A stretch of DNA of 64,000 bases from Blasia pusilla. Taxonomy: Eukaryota > Marchantiophyta > Marchantiopsida > Blasiales. A program made the position numbers and the translations under genes. The notes under the pieces were generated by a model. That model was not told where the DNA came from. It saw only the letters and a program-made list of their open reading frames with translations, and did not search any database. Positions 34,425-45,755 of the stretch are shown in pieces (positions within the stretch are counted from its first letter, which is position 1; each line of letters opens with the position of its first letter). The stretch spans positions 5,146,001 to 5,210,000 of the forward strand of contig CM114274.1 in NCBI GenBank assembly GCA_050084515.1, in the 5' to 3' direction.

Positions 34425-36080
34425 CTTGACTTCTCTTCCAACGTTTTTTACAAGTAATTTATGGTAGTGTAGTTATAAATCAACCTGATCTCTTATCCCT
34501 CCCCCACCCCAACATCGTGAGTAGATCGTCTAAACTTGCCACATCCCTGGCAATCTGGCAGGTCAACATCCTCCTGCTCACTCTAAAACAAGTGAACATG
34601 GGTAAAACCCGAAAGGAATTCAGAAGTGTGCGATCTTCTGTTGGAAGCAGGCAGATTGTTTTTCCCTTTCTACTTGTCCTTCATACGACCGAGTACGGAA
34701 ATCCTCGATCTCGTCACTACCACTCAGCTCCACAGACGCCAACGTAGAAGTTGCCGGCCAATGGATGGGGTTTTTGTTGGAGTCGCTCCAACTGACGCTG
34801 TAGCTGAGTTGATATGGAAATGTAGCAGAGTAGCATCAAAGAAGCTCTGGACTTTTTGGGATGTAGGATTCCATTATAGGTGGGAGGTTCAGAATAAGGG
34901 GAGACGACTCGTTAGAGAAAGGTAGCTAATACCATGGCGCTGGGCTATTGAGGCAAATTGAATGCTTGAAGCCTGCAGCCGTCGTCGATGGAAAGATTTT
35001 TTCTGGTTAGGAGGGGTGGAGGAGCCTTGCATCGACTGCAGTGGACTCGAGAAAGAGTCGTTCAAGCTGTAGAAGGTCTGCAGTGTGTAAAGTGGAGAAT
35101 CTGCTCAGCTAATCGGCGCAAGTGTAGAATAGTGAGTAAAAATAGAGCACGTCAAAGAATTGACTGACTACCCCCACTCGTGTATGCGGTAACAAGTCAT
35201 TCTTTTCCCCCTTCGGAAAAGATGACTATTGTACATTAACCATTTATGACAGTTGCCGACGTTCCGTTGCTGCTTGTGGACGGTCGTACCGCTACTTCGC
35301 TCGCATCCAATGTCTGAAACTTTATCATTAGTACTCTGTTCCGTCAGTCAGGAGTTGTAAGCGGAAAGCGCTGAACCACGATTCGATTCTGCGATACTCC
35401 GGACTCGAGCTTTCGACCGGCTGTCTTGAGTCTTGCAGGCGAAGCTGGCAGCAGGGAAGCCGTGCAACAACAGTTATGTGACTATCGGACTGCCCTCTGT
35501 AGACTAAACTAAATTTAGGAGCAAGATGTAAACGTAATTGTAGCAAAAGCTGACAACGAAATGCACCCAATTCCGTTGTGCCCCTCAGTTTGTCGTCATA
35601 TACTTCGAATGCGTCGGAATTTCTGATGCTGTGCAGATTCTTTCTTCACCCTAGCTAGCGACAACCTAGGGTCTGAAAGACGTCTGGCAAAACTCGGAGA
35701 CTATTCAAATCTCAAAGACGCACTCATACGTCACACCGGTAAGTAAATAATAGTATCGGGAGGTGCATGAAACTTGTCTCCATTACATGATGGAATATTG
35801 GCTCGAACACGCGAAATGCGTTGGCCACTATACAAATTGTGAGTGATATGGTCTACTTTCAGGCCAAATGAACTGCTTCAGGCGAAACGAGCCATGTAGG
35901 ATACGATGTGTTATCTCTGTTCATCACAACCTGCGTGGAGACAATCTCTAGTCAGTGCTAATCCTACGCATGTCCATTTTCTCGTTACAGATTTATTCGT
36001 GTTACTCATCTACACCTATAGACACGGTTCGGCTGGCAGTTGCAATGCCATCACGAAACACTGCTTCTCAGGCAGATTTT
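34425..36080. other. Convergent intergenic region (3' UTRs of TPX2 and the transporter)
   Basis: No further gene is seen. It must hold both 3' UTRs and polyadenylation sites. A hairpin TCTTTTCC / GGAAAAGA (35201-35208 and 35215-35222) lies about 780 bp after the TPX2 stop. Open frames here are short and unrecognised. Confidence 0.5.
35201..35222. repeat. Inverted repeat, 8-bp arms
   Basis: TCTTTTCC, six-base loop, GGAAAAGA. Could lie in the TPX2 3' UTR. Confidence 0.7.
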
Positions 36081-39000
36081 CTACACTTTGTAGTCTTCTT
36101 TCTCCTCGGACGATTCTCTTGCGTCCGCAGCGGATTTGGTTCTGGGGATAGGGCTATAGGCCGTCTTCGGTGTCGGATCCGGGATCATTTTGAGAACTAT
36201 GCCCATTAGGATGAGTAGAAGACCCGTGCCATGTTGGCCCGTCAATGGCTTCGTGAAGATGAGGTATGATAGCAGCAGTGTGAACGCTTTCCTCGCGGTC
36301 GTCACCTGGGCACACACAACACGAGCTGAAATTAGAAGAAGTTTCTCGAGGCAAGATACGAGGCATTCTAGATCGCTAGCAGAGCTACCAGGACTAGATT
36401 CTCTTAGAAAATTCATGATCTGAAGGTGAGGTGAGCTCACCATGGCGGTGGTTGCGGCACCAAACAGCGCAATCAAAGAAAGGACACAAATTTGTCCAAT
36501 AAATGTCGCCATGGCTTCGAAGATGAGTACCAAATATATGTATGGATGCTGCGACGATCGAGGAAAGGATGAGTACCTCAACTCCAAATGCACAAATGCT
36601 AATGCTTCAAGATTTTTATGGAGCGCCTCCAATGCACATGGCTATTCGATTTCATGAACAGGTGCAGCAAAAGTATGAGGTCGACGACTTTTTGAACATA
36701 CCTGAGAGCAATTCGACCAGGCCTTGAAGATTTCTCCGGTGAGAACCATCGGTGGGATAAGGAACGGCAAACCCACGGCAGTGGAGCAGAAAAGCATTTC
36801 CATCTGACAGTTGGAGGCAAACATTACGGAATGATCTCGGTGACATCAGTACGTAAAGTTGTACTGTCCATTCTAGTAGAAGAACTTTGAAGAAGTACGA
36901 CTTCTAGGGAGGACTTAAACGGGATCCAGTCACAGAAACTGAGAAATTTTAACGAAACTGCCACGCTTGAGGGCTAATTCCACGAATGTGCCAGCTCGAA
37001 GGGTGCAATTGTGGATCAATCCTCAAGCGTCACTAAAGAACACGAAGTAACGCAATCCACCTCTCCGATGGTGCCCAATACAATGTAGTCGGTCGGCCGA
37101 CAGCGCCATGTCCCTTCGCTTCAGAAGTCAGCGCCGCTCGTCAAATCGGGTGAGACAGTTCACTAGTCTGCCGGAAGCGGTTGTGTGCATGCTTGTTAAT
37201 GAATGGCTATGAAGCCGGGACAATTGTAGCTCGCTTGACGTTCCAGCCTGGGACGACACTATAATGTTTGGACAACGCCGTCGACCGCGGCTCACGGAAA
37301 AGGGACAGGCACTGTGGTGTTCAAGTAGTGCTTATCGTAGGCGTGCTACCATATACGATACGATCGAGGAACTGTACCCATCCTGTATCTGTAGCCGTGT
37401 GACGTTTAGCATGAAAAGGGACTCTCTCCTAATTGAGTGGGAGTGGGAAGTAGGGAAGAAATAGAGGGGAAGAGGGAGTAAGTACCTGTGAAGTGGAGGG
37501 GTTCATGGTGAATATGGCTTCCTGGAAATTGCCCAAGAAGGCGTCCAATACTAGGGCGCCCGAGACCATGAGCACACCCATCACGCTGAAGTCGGGTGAC
37601 GTCTGAGCATCTGCGAGGGTGAAAACTACGAGACCCAGAACCAGCATTACGGCTGAGACGTACTCGTGTAGCTGATACTTGCGCCGTAGTCCAGGTATAA
37701 AGGATCCCATCAGCATCACGGGCAGTACCTTCGAACACAGCGATTGGAGCGCATCAGACCATTGACGACGACTCATTCCACAACAGAAACCAGTTGTCAA
37801 AATCCTTCCACATGTAGCTAAGGCTCAATCTGCTGCTCTCGTCTCACAAGCTTCTTGCTAACCACCAGCATTGTGACGTAACTATCCAACAAGGAAATTT
37901 GGGTGACGCACTCGAATAGCTGAGGGAGGAGCTATGACCAGGACCTCTACGATTCGACAAGCAAGAATCGCACAGGAAAGGTGAGCCTGATCGAACTCCC
38001 CTTTAAACTTGAGATCAAACGCCATATTGGCAGAAAGCAGCAACAATATGAAACTAAAGAAATTTGGAGAAAAGAAATGACTTGACGCATGAGGAAAGAA
38101 ACCTTGGTCGATTTGAACATAATTTGGGCAGGGTAGTTGAGAAACATGAGAGAGCCTTTGGTAAGACCGTGGGAGCCCATCATAACGACAGACAATTTGA
38201 CGTATGTGTTCCACGGGTTCTGGATGTGTTTAAGCTTGAACCCTTGCAGAGCGATGAGCGCCAAATAGACAAAGCCCTGTACGAACGTGAAGTACCAACC
38301 GTAACTGCAGAAGCCCAATCAGATCGCTGTCAGAAGGAGTCCCTTCAAAAGTCGCACTAGAATTCATGATTTTCGTTGACATCACGATCTTAATTCTTCG
38401 TCGGAAATGCCTAAAAGAGGAACTTCTGTCGACACTGCAATGCACTACGTTGATTTCGTCGCTGCCTCTTTTGTAACAGTATTGGTATTAAGCCCTGAGC
38501 TATCCACGTCACATTCCTATGGTTCTCTTGAAGTTGAAAGACTGAACGATAAAGATATAGATTGCAGGTTACCTGAATTTTAGCTTGTTGTAAACGTACT
38601 CCTGCTCACACACCAAGGACCATTGTCAGCCAATTATAAATTCGAGCTCACATTTCATCTGGAAAGAATAAAGCTCGTCCACTCCACTCTAAGAATTTGC
38701 TAGCGGCGTCGCCAAGCATCTTTCTACTCTGTTTATCCAGAGGGGATACAGATTCTTTTCCCATCCTACATCTACGAAACTGTTCGTGACGGAAGAGACA
38801 CCTGCGAATGAATCTTTCAAGTCTTACTGAGTGAAGGCAAATTCTAGGAAAGAGAACGCATTCCGATGCAACCGCAGTTTCTCTCCCACAGCTCTCTTCA
38901 AGCGAGACGCACTCAAACCAAAACAAAGTGTCGACTAGAAGGAAATCGTCAGAGAGACGCAAGGCATTTACCTCACAAACTCCATTCACCATGTAACCAA

Positions 39001-39106
39001 AGAAGAATCCGCCACCGCAAAGGAGAAGTTGCAACCACCTTGGCTTCCCAGAGAGATTAATCCCAAGCAGCGACACAACATTTTCATCTCCACTACCTTG
39101 CCCCAT
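36081..39106 (-). CDS. UTR2: UDP-galactose/UDP-glucose transporter, UTR2-like (SLC35B family), 7 coding exons
   Basis: A multi-pass nucleotide-sugar transporter that exchanges UDP-sugars across ER/Golgi membranes. Exons in reading order: 39106-38972, 38601-38573, 38304-38103, 37728-37486, 36803-36702, 36548-36441, 36305-36081. They join in phase to 347 residues, matching the family length (Arabidopsis UTR2 about 345). Conserved parts: [13 protein letters not shown] then EYVYNKLKF (exon 2 is only 29 nt), [130 protein letters not shown] and GIVLKM. These cover the EamA/UAA fold with about ten membrane segments. The C-terminus ends EEKEDYKV, so a canonical KKxx ER-retrieval signal is absent. Substrate is inferred from subfamily; PAPS transporters are the nearest alternative. 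All splice sites are GT-AG. Confidence 0.93.
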
Positions 39107-40860
39107 CTTGAACGACCTCGTCCCTAGTGCCGAAAGCTACAGGCGAGCGGGCAAAGTCCGATCAACAGGCGGTTACTGGTTCTTCCAGAAAAAAACTCGT
39201 GAGTGGCACTCATAGACCCCTGCTCCTACAGCTCTGGAAAGACCCTCGGATCTTTCACACGCTCTTCTACCGCACATGGCTCAAGCCAAGAAGATCCGAC
39301 ATTCGACGGAGCTCGACGACGAATTAGAACCGCAACCGCATCAATCCTATACCACGCGCAGTCAATCGCTCCACCATCGGCCCCTCAATCCCTCCTTCTT
39401 GCAACCATTCCCGAGCTGTCCAGCTAGCAGCACCGCCACCGTCCGAGAATGTGTGCCAATTTCTTCCCGCTGCGCGGAATTCCCCGAGGAACGAGCGGGC
39501 GAGCGAGCGTTAGTGGTTTGCAGTATGCTATGGGAGCGATTCTATCCGAGCAGTTGCTGCCCCTCCCTATTCTCTCTCGCTCTCGCGGTCGAATTCGACG
39601 AGTCCGTGGTCCTTAAATCCCGACCTCATTGCCTTAAAAACGCCAACAGTCGGGAAAGAATTTGGTGCGTCTCACGCTCTCCAGGTCTCGCAGCGACGCG
39701 AGGCCGGAAGCGAGAGATCGCGCTCGATCGTCGAGAACCTCGCCCACCCTCCTCCTCCTCCTCATAGTTATTGACTCCTCTCTCCTCTCCTCTCCTCTGC
39801 TCTTCCTCTCTTCCGCTGCTCTGCTCTGCTCTGCTGTGCTGTGCTGGGCTCGTGCTCTGGGTCTCGCTCCCTTTCCGTGGGTATTGCGCTTGCGAACAGA
39901 GGTCCAGCGAAGCCATGAGAGGCGCGACCAACGAACGCTGCTCTTCGTCCCATCCTGCCTGTCAAGCACGCCCGGACCAGCTTCGGGGGGGGGCATCCGA
40001 GCCTCGAGGCGGGCCCACCACGTTGCCCCCGTAGGCGCTCGGACCTAGCTAGCTACGGCGGAAGCGGGGCGTCGGGTAGGGTCTGCGCCCGGTCGCGATC
40101 GCGATCGCGCGCCCGCGGGTCGCGATTCACGTCCTGGGGATCTTTCCCCCAGGCTTCAAGGACTACGATCGGCGCCGCCGTAGACAGATGACGTGTCCGT
40201 GACGTGGACGTGAGCGCCGGCCCCACAGCCTCCGCTCACCAGCCTGCCTCACCCGTTGGATGCGAATCCCACGGACATCTCCCACCGGACACCAGTCGAT
40301 TTCTTCCCGACAAGCGACTTCTTTCCGACAACTTCCAAAGCGACCGATTTGTTCCCATTTTCACCAAGAAACCGCCCTTTCGTCGAAGGAAACCGCGCCG
40401 GATATTTCCCGACATCTCCCCGATACGTCTGGAATCCTTAATTCCCGCCGGCTGCCATCACAAACAACGCCGGATATCGGCGCCAATACGGGGACTCTCC
40501 CCGTGTCTCCCTCCCATTCATCGAATCCCTTCTTTATTCCAGCCACCGCTGAACCCCGACCAATTATTGCCTGCCCGTCATGCGATGTCTGCCCATTTCA
40601 AGCATTCTTGAAATTCTTGTCTTGCATCTTTTCGCTTGTCGTTTTCCGGCTAAACGCTCGATCGAACTTGCACTCATTTTTTTTCACCGTTCCGTGTGAA
40701 ACGGCTCTAATCATTTGAGGAGCGTACGTGGTAACTTTCCGTGCACCGGAGCTGAGTTCAGCTCCCGGTCGACTTGTGTCACTGCGTGAGTGAGAGAGAG
40801 AGAGGGAGATCGACGAGATCGTGCGATCATCCGAACTTAGAGTTGGGAGTTTTAATAGCG
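39107..40860 (-). promoter_or_regulatory. GC-rich promoter and 5' leader of the transporter gene; possibly bidirectional
   Basis: This GC-rich block stands out from AT-rich DNA to its right. It has a CT-rich run on the plus strand at about 39752-39870 and CpG-rich palindromic sequence at about 40090-40130 (GCGATCGCGATCGCG). The plus-strand frames 40204-40611, 40256-40441 and 40260-40718 overlap each other in three frames, which points to few stops in C-rich DNA and not to a gene; none has a known domain. A GA dinucleotide run lies at about 40791-40803. Confidence 0.5.
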
Positions 40861-41666
40861 TATGATAATAGGACTAAATCCACCGCAAAGAATTTAATGT
40901 TATTGTGAGGAGTCTTTCCCGAGCTTCCCGTTCCACCTGTACCTACTACCCATAAAACACTACGGGACAAAATATTTGCCACAAGCTTCCTTGTCCATTG
41001 ACTTCTGGAGTTGTCCTTCTTTTTCGGGTCAGGCGTTAGTCGTTTGTTGTGGATTTTTTCAATAATTTTTTGAAACTTTTATGCTTACATCATCCCCTAA
41101 TCAGTAAGGAGAACACTAGTAAAGCATAACTATATATATTTTACCACTTTCTATTATCATTGAATAATATTTCATGCCCATGCAAGTAGTTATTATCTTT
41201 GCAAGTGTCTTATTTTCTATGGTCATTTATATTATCCATGTGTCCTATACACGTGCGTGTTAATTACTCTCTTCTCCATCCGTTGTACATTGGTTTTATG
41301 ATAACTATTCATAATTTTTGGAAATTTTGATATCTCTTAAATCTTTTTTGTTGTTGTAATTTTTAGTGTTAAATTTCCATCGTTAGCATAAGTTTGTAGG
41401 TATGGTAAAGGAAGTCCATCCATTTAACCCGCCCTAGTAATTTATTTACGGCAGCAAGGGACATGGATGTTTCTATCACCTCATATGGATGCCACATTCC
41501 CGGCCCATAGGGTTGGATTTGCAGAAAAAACTTTTTTTTTGGTTTTGTTTTAGAAGGTTTCACTTTTTTTTAATGAGTGTGAAGATCCATTCTCGGGAAA
41601 AGCCTTGATGCCTTAATAGATGACCCTTCTCCTTGTTCTTCTTATGCATGGTTTCCACCATGAGAA
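40861..41666. other. AT-rich, nothing recognised
   Basis: No gene. Sequence at about 41230-41285 (GTCCTATACACGTGCGTGTTAA, then CTCTCTTCTCCATCCGT) recurs in diverged form at about 43205-43270, so it is repeat-derived. Confidence 0.4.
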
Positions 41667-41839
41667 CTAGTTGATGCCCATCCAATGCACAAATGTAAAA
41701 TTTTGAACTATCCATCGTAAATTGAATTTGAGTGATCTTATTGGCTTGGACATCAAGCGATTATATTGGTTAAAAAGGACATGTGTCAAAAAAAGGGATG
41801 ATCTCAAAATGAAGAGGCACTCTCCAATCATAACATAGA
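41667..41839 (-). mobile_element. Short non-autonomous Helitron, family H2
   Basis: On the minus strand it starts TCTATGTTATGATTGGAGAG after an A and ends with CTAG at 41670-41667 followed by T. The inside matches 7680-7856 over nearly the whole length (for example TTTTGAGATCAT, TTGACACATGTCC). The hairpin near the end has decayed. Confidence 0.8.
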
Positions 41840-43380
41840 TGCGCACTGTTTCATTCTTTTGGAGATCTTGTGTTTTATGTGAGCTCATAGATATTTTGAA
41901 TTGAATTGTGCAAATGGTTTCACAAACTTCACACCCCAATAATATATTTGCGTCAAGTTCTCAAGTAAATGCTAAAGGACGCTACATGTGAATTTGTGCC
42001 CTTCTACAAGACTAAAGACTTGAGGCATTCTAGATAGCTTTCTCGAATGGAAGTTTCAAAAGACATGAAACTTCACGTGATTGTGATAAAGCCTCGATGG
42101 CATTAAGTGCCCCTAAATGCCTTTGGTCCTCCTTGGACTATTTTTCTATTCTACTTTTGTGGCCCACTTCATAACACGAAGTCTCTCCTTGTACTTTCTC
42201 TTTAATTCAATTCAAACCAGAATAGTTAGAAAAAGAACCAATGGAAAATTTATACTTTCTGTTGTAAAAAGTCTTTCATATTTTTCATTTGGAATAGCGA
42301 ATAGTTTTCATACAAATTATTTTAAATCCAACATTACTTGAGGTTATAGGGTTTAGATTCCATGTTTGAAAATTTCTATTGTTATAATAGAATTCTCTCT
42401 TGGACTCTAAATTGTGATTGGGTGAATGACATTTGTCTTCTTACCCCAACATACTATTAGAAATTTTTAAATTAAATTGACTAAGTTTTGTGCAAAGATG
42501 TAGATGTTTTGTACAGTATCCATCCTTTCCTACCACTCTAAATATTTTAGGTTGAGCCCTTTGAGATTTGAAAATGGGTATTTTTCAATTTGATTTCACT
42601 AAAGTATTTGGTACTTGATGTTTTAGTGGACCATCTTGGGAGCTCGATGATATAGTGAGAACCTCAAAAATTATGAATCATGCACAAGGATGCATGATAG
42701 GATAGAGGATGAGCTTCTTGAATAAAATATAACTATCTTACATTACTTGCTTGTGTGACAAACTAGGTTGGATTTGTAGAAAACCCCACTGCTTGGCCTT
42801 TTCTTCTTTTAGAAGGCTTATAGTGTTGTTGTATGTAGTAACACTATAGATGGATGGAGGTTTCAGATGTGATGGAGAGTGTGAAACAATAGTAGAACAT
42901 GCTCATGATATGGTAGAGGTCGCAAGTTGAAATCATTCCAAAAAAAATAAGGTGCCCCTAGAAGATTCAAACCATCCAAGAACATCCTATGGTTCAAATT
43001 CTCACAATCTGGTTCTCCATAGGAAGTACTTCGGAGAGTTTTCTCCCTTCTCAAGTAGGCCCAATCTACAAGGGCTAGAGGCCCTCATAATAGTAGTAAA
43101 GTAATATTTTCTTAAGTGTAGTTAATATTAGTGGGGGGCTCCCGTTTTCCTTCTCCCATCTTCTATATAATTGCGGCCTTTACAAATGCTCCTCATTTTT
43201 CCTTGTCCATCTACACTATCGAAGTGTCCTGCGCACATATGTGTTAACTACTCTCTTCTCCACCCGTGGCAAAGGTGACACACTGGTTAATAGAGGACGA
43301 GATTACCAAAACCCTCATCTATCACTGACACCTATCCTTTTAAGACCCTTCTATCATGGATACATGTCATTTGAAAGATT
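41840..43380. other. AT-rich, nothing recognised
   Basis: No gene or terminal repeat found. The part near 43190-43380 is repeat-derived (see 40861-41666). Confidence 0.4.
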
Positions 43381-44060
43381 TTAAAAAAAAAAAAAAAACG
43401 GTGTGTCACGTACTAGTCCCCTTTATGAGGTCTTGTTTTAGCCGCCCTCCTTCCCTCCCTCCCACCCTCACCATTCCCTTGTCATATCTCTCCGCGTGAA
43501 AATGATTATCTCTTGGGGCTACTTTGCATGCAGTCCCGGATTCGGGCAGCGGGAGATAATTGGGGCCCTCCATAAGGACGCGGCGGAATTGGGGGTTCCG
43601 CGAGCGGTAAAGTGGGGGCGACGTAGAGAAGGTGCGGATTCGGGCAGCGGAGGAACGAAGGGGCGGATGGATGGCGTTGAGCGGTTCAGGGGGCGGTTCT
43701 CTCGGCCCCAAATGTCGCGGATCTAACGTTTTTGGAATGACAGCGTTTGCATGCGATTGATTCCGTTCGAATGCGGTCCGTTGCTTTCCATCCAACTTCG
43801 TCGTCACGTCGCGACACTGTCCATTATTACTGCTTTCCGCCGCGACGCTCCGTGAGGAGTTCGGCGACGGCGAGTTGGGGGTGATTTCGTGTCTCTCTCT
43901 CTTCTCCGCATCGTTCGCTATGTTTAGTCGCGTTTAGTGGGGACGTGGAGGGAGGTTTCATGTCCCACTCCACAACGCTCTCTAAGTTTAGAGGTGTGGA
44001 GTTGGAGCTCATTCCGCGTTTCGCGACGAGATTTCATGTCACTAGAGGAGAGTGAAATCT
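43381..44060. other. GC-rich patch of unknown nature
   Basis: It follows a run of A (about 43382-43398). GATTCGGGCAGCGG occurs twice (about 43540 and 43637). Frames are open on both strands (43406-43807 minus, 43496-43726 plus) with no known domain. Sequence near 43880-44030 contains CTCTCTCTCT and repeats of a TTTCATGTC motif. It could be a lost promoter, a processed fragment or part of a transposon. Confidence 0.35.
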
Positions 44061-44119
44061 CCGCATAATGAAACCAACAAAATCTAAAGTTATTATAAGT
44101 CTCATGGTAAAAAAATTTA

Positions 44120-44343
44120 TTATTTATATTATTAAAGGAGGATGAGGTTAGAAGAAGGGTGTTTGAGGAATCCCTCTTATGGTGTTGACACATAAGTGTT
44201 TTTGAACCTTCCCATGTTGACATGTGTACAAGAGGAAATAATAACTAACAAAAAGAACCAATGGTGTTGACACATAAGTGTTTTGGAACCTTCCCATATT
44301 GACAAGTGTACAAGAGGAAATAATAACTAACAAAAAAAACCAA
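44120..44343 (+). mobile_element. Decayed Helitron H1-like segment with internal tandem duplication
   Basis: TATATTATTAAAGGAGGATG with AATCCCTCTTATGGTGTTGACA resembles the 5' part of the H1 family. An 82-bp unit is then present twice, at 44181-44262 and 44263-44343, nearly identical. No hairpin or CTAG was found after it, so the element end is unknown. Confidence 0.45.
44181..44343. repeat. Tandem duplication, 2 x about 82 bp
   Basis: Both units begin GGTGTTGACACATAAGTGTT and end AATAACTAACAAAAA-AACCA. Few differences, so the duplication is fairly recent. Confidence 0.9.
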
Positions 44344-44645
44344 GGGTAACGAAATCTAAGGTCACAAAAATTATTATTATATTATAATGAGAGACTATCC
44401 TTATGGCAACAAACGCCTATCCCCTATTGTGGTCCCTTCTTTCTTTCACACCTCTTCCATCTTATTGGTTTAGATTAAAGTAGCCTCCTTATAATTCTTG
44501 GGGTCATTTAGGGATCGACTAAGGAACTAGATGTTTTAATGATGCGTAAGTTAGATTATCCCTGATTTCTCTCTTCAGAGACGCGTAGACTAGTAAGAAT
44601 AAAGAGAAACCATATGGATTAGCCTCCCTAACATCATAAAAAATA

Positions 44646-44801
44646 CTAGTAAGGACATGTAAGGGACTATACGTTGCACGGATCCTCATGTTTAAACATA
44701 ACTCTCCTTACCAATTTTTCTATGACCCGCATAAAATGACCAAAATTATTTTCAAAAAGAGCCTAGTGAGGAGCAACTACATCCTCCAATTAATATACAG
44801 A
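44646..44801 (-). mobile_element. Short non-autonomous Helitron, family H4
   Basis: On the minus strand it starts TCTGTATATTAATTGGAGGA after an A. It ends GTGCAACGTATAGTCCC, TTACATGTCCTTA and CTAG (44649-44646) followed by T. The 3' region is shared with 55533-55724. Confidence 0.7.
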
Positions 44802-45697
44802 TTCTTTGAAATAATGAAAAAAATTGAAATAATGAACTAGTACTACGTTGCCACCTAGGTTGGATTTCGAGGAAGTCCCATTACTTGTCAATTTCTCTTT
44901 TTTAGAAAGTTCTGCTTTTTTTCTTATTTAGTAAGTGTGAGTTTCCATTCCCCAAAAGAATCTCCCCATATCTTCTTATAAATATTTTTTCTTTCATTGA
45001 TATTTTGAAGTATATTTTTCTGAAATTATTTTGGTGGAAGGGCTCTTCCTTTTGGTGCAATGGTGGACTTTTGGTGGGTAGTGGATATGTCTCGTTTAAG
45101 TGGCATGAAACCAAAATACAAATGGTGGATAAATGGGAAGGAGATAATCAATATTTATTATATGTGTATATATATAGTAGGTGGGATTCAAAGAGCCAAC
45201 AAAGTTCAAAGCCACAACCGGCGAAAAGAAAATGAAGAGGAAAACCACCTAGAATGTAACCTCATTATAAAATATACAATCAAATATGACCACGCATACA
45301 TTACTATTGAAAGGGGGACCTTCAGTAGTGGTGTTTCCCACAATTTGAACGAGCCTGAAAAGATCATTATCTGGGCATACTACAATACAAGAGAGATCCA
45401 TTGTTTAAAGTATAAGAGCATAATATCACAAAAAAAAATCACCCAATAAGACAACCTAAGCATACTCAAAGAGAAAAGCATCACACCTCTTGCTCATAGA
45501 TCTAAATGATGTTCTTCATTGGGATAACTAGAAACTTAGATCCTCTCCTCCATTTTTGTTGCAATACTATCACCCCTTACATGAGCATACGGTCTACTTA
45601 TCTCACAAGTAGGATATGTGACTATTAAATATGTTATTGCTACAATGACATTAACGATTCAACTTCTCACATTCCATAGAATAAAAGAATGGTGCAT

Positions 45698-45755
<58 letters not shown>

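Noticed and set aside
40204-40718. Three overlapping plus-strand frames of 61-152 codons
   Set aside because: All three frames are open at once because the DNA is C-rich; no recognised protein.
42960-43030. GGTTCAAATTC as a possible tRNA T-loop
   Set aside because: No acceptor stem or cloverleaf can be drawn around it. No tRNA or rRNA gene was found in the window.
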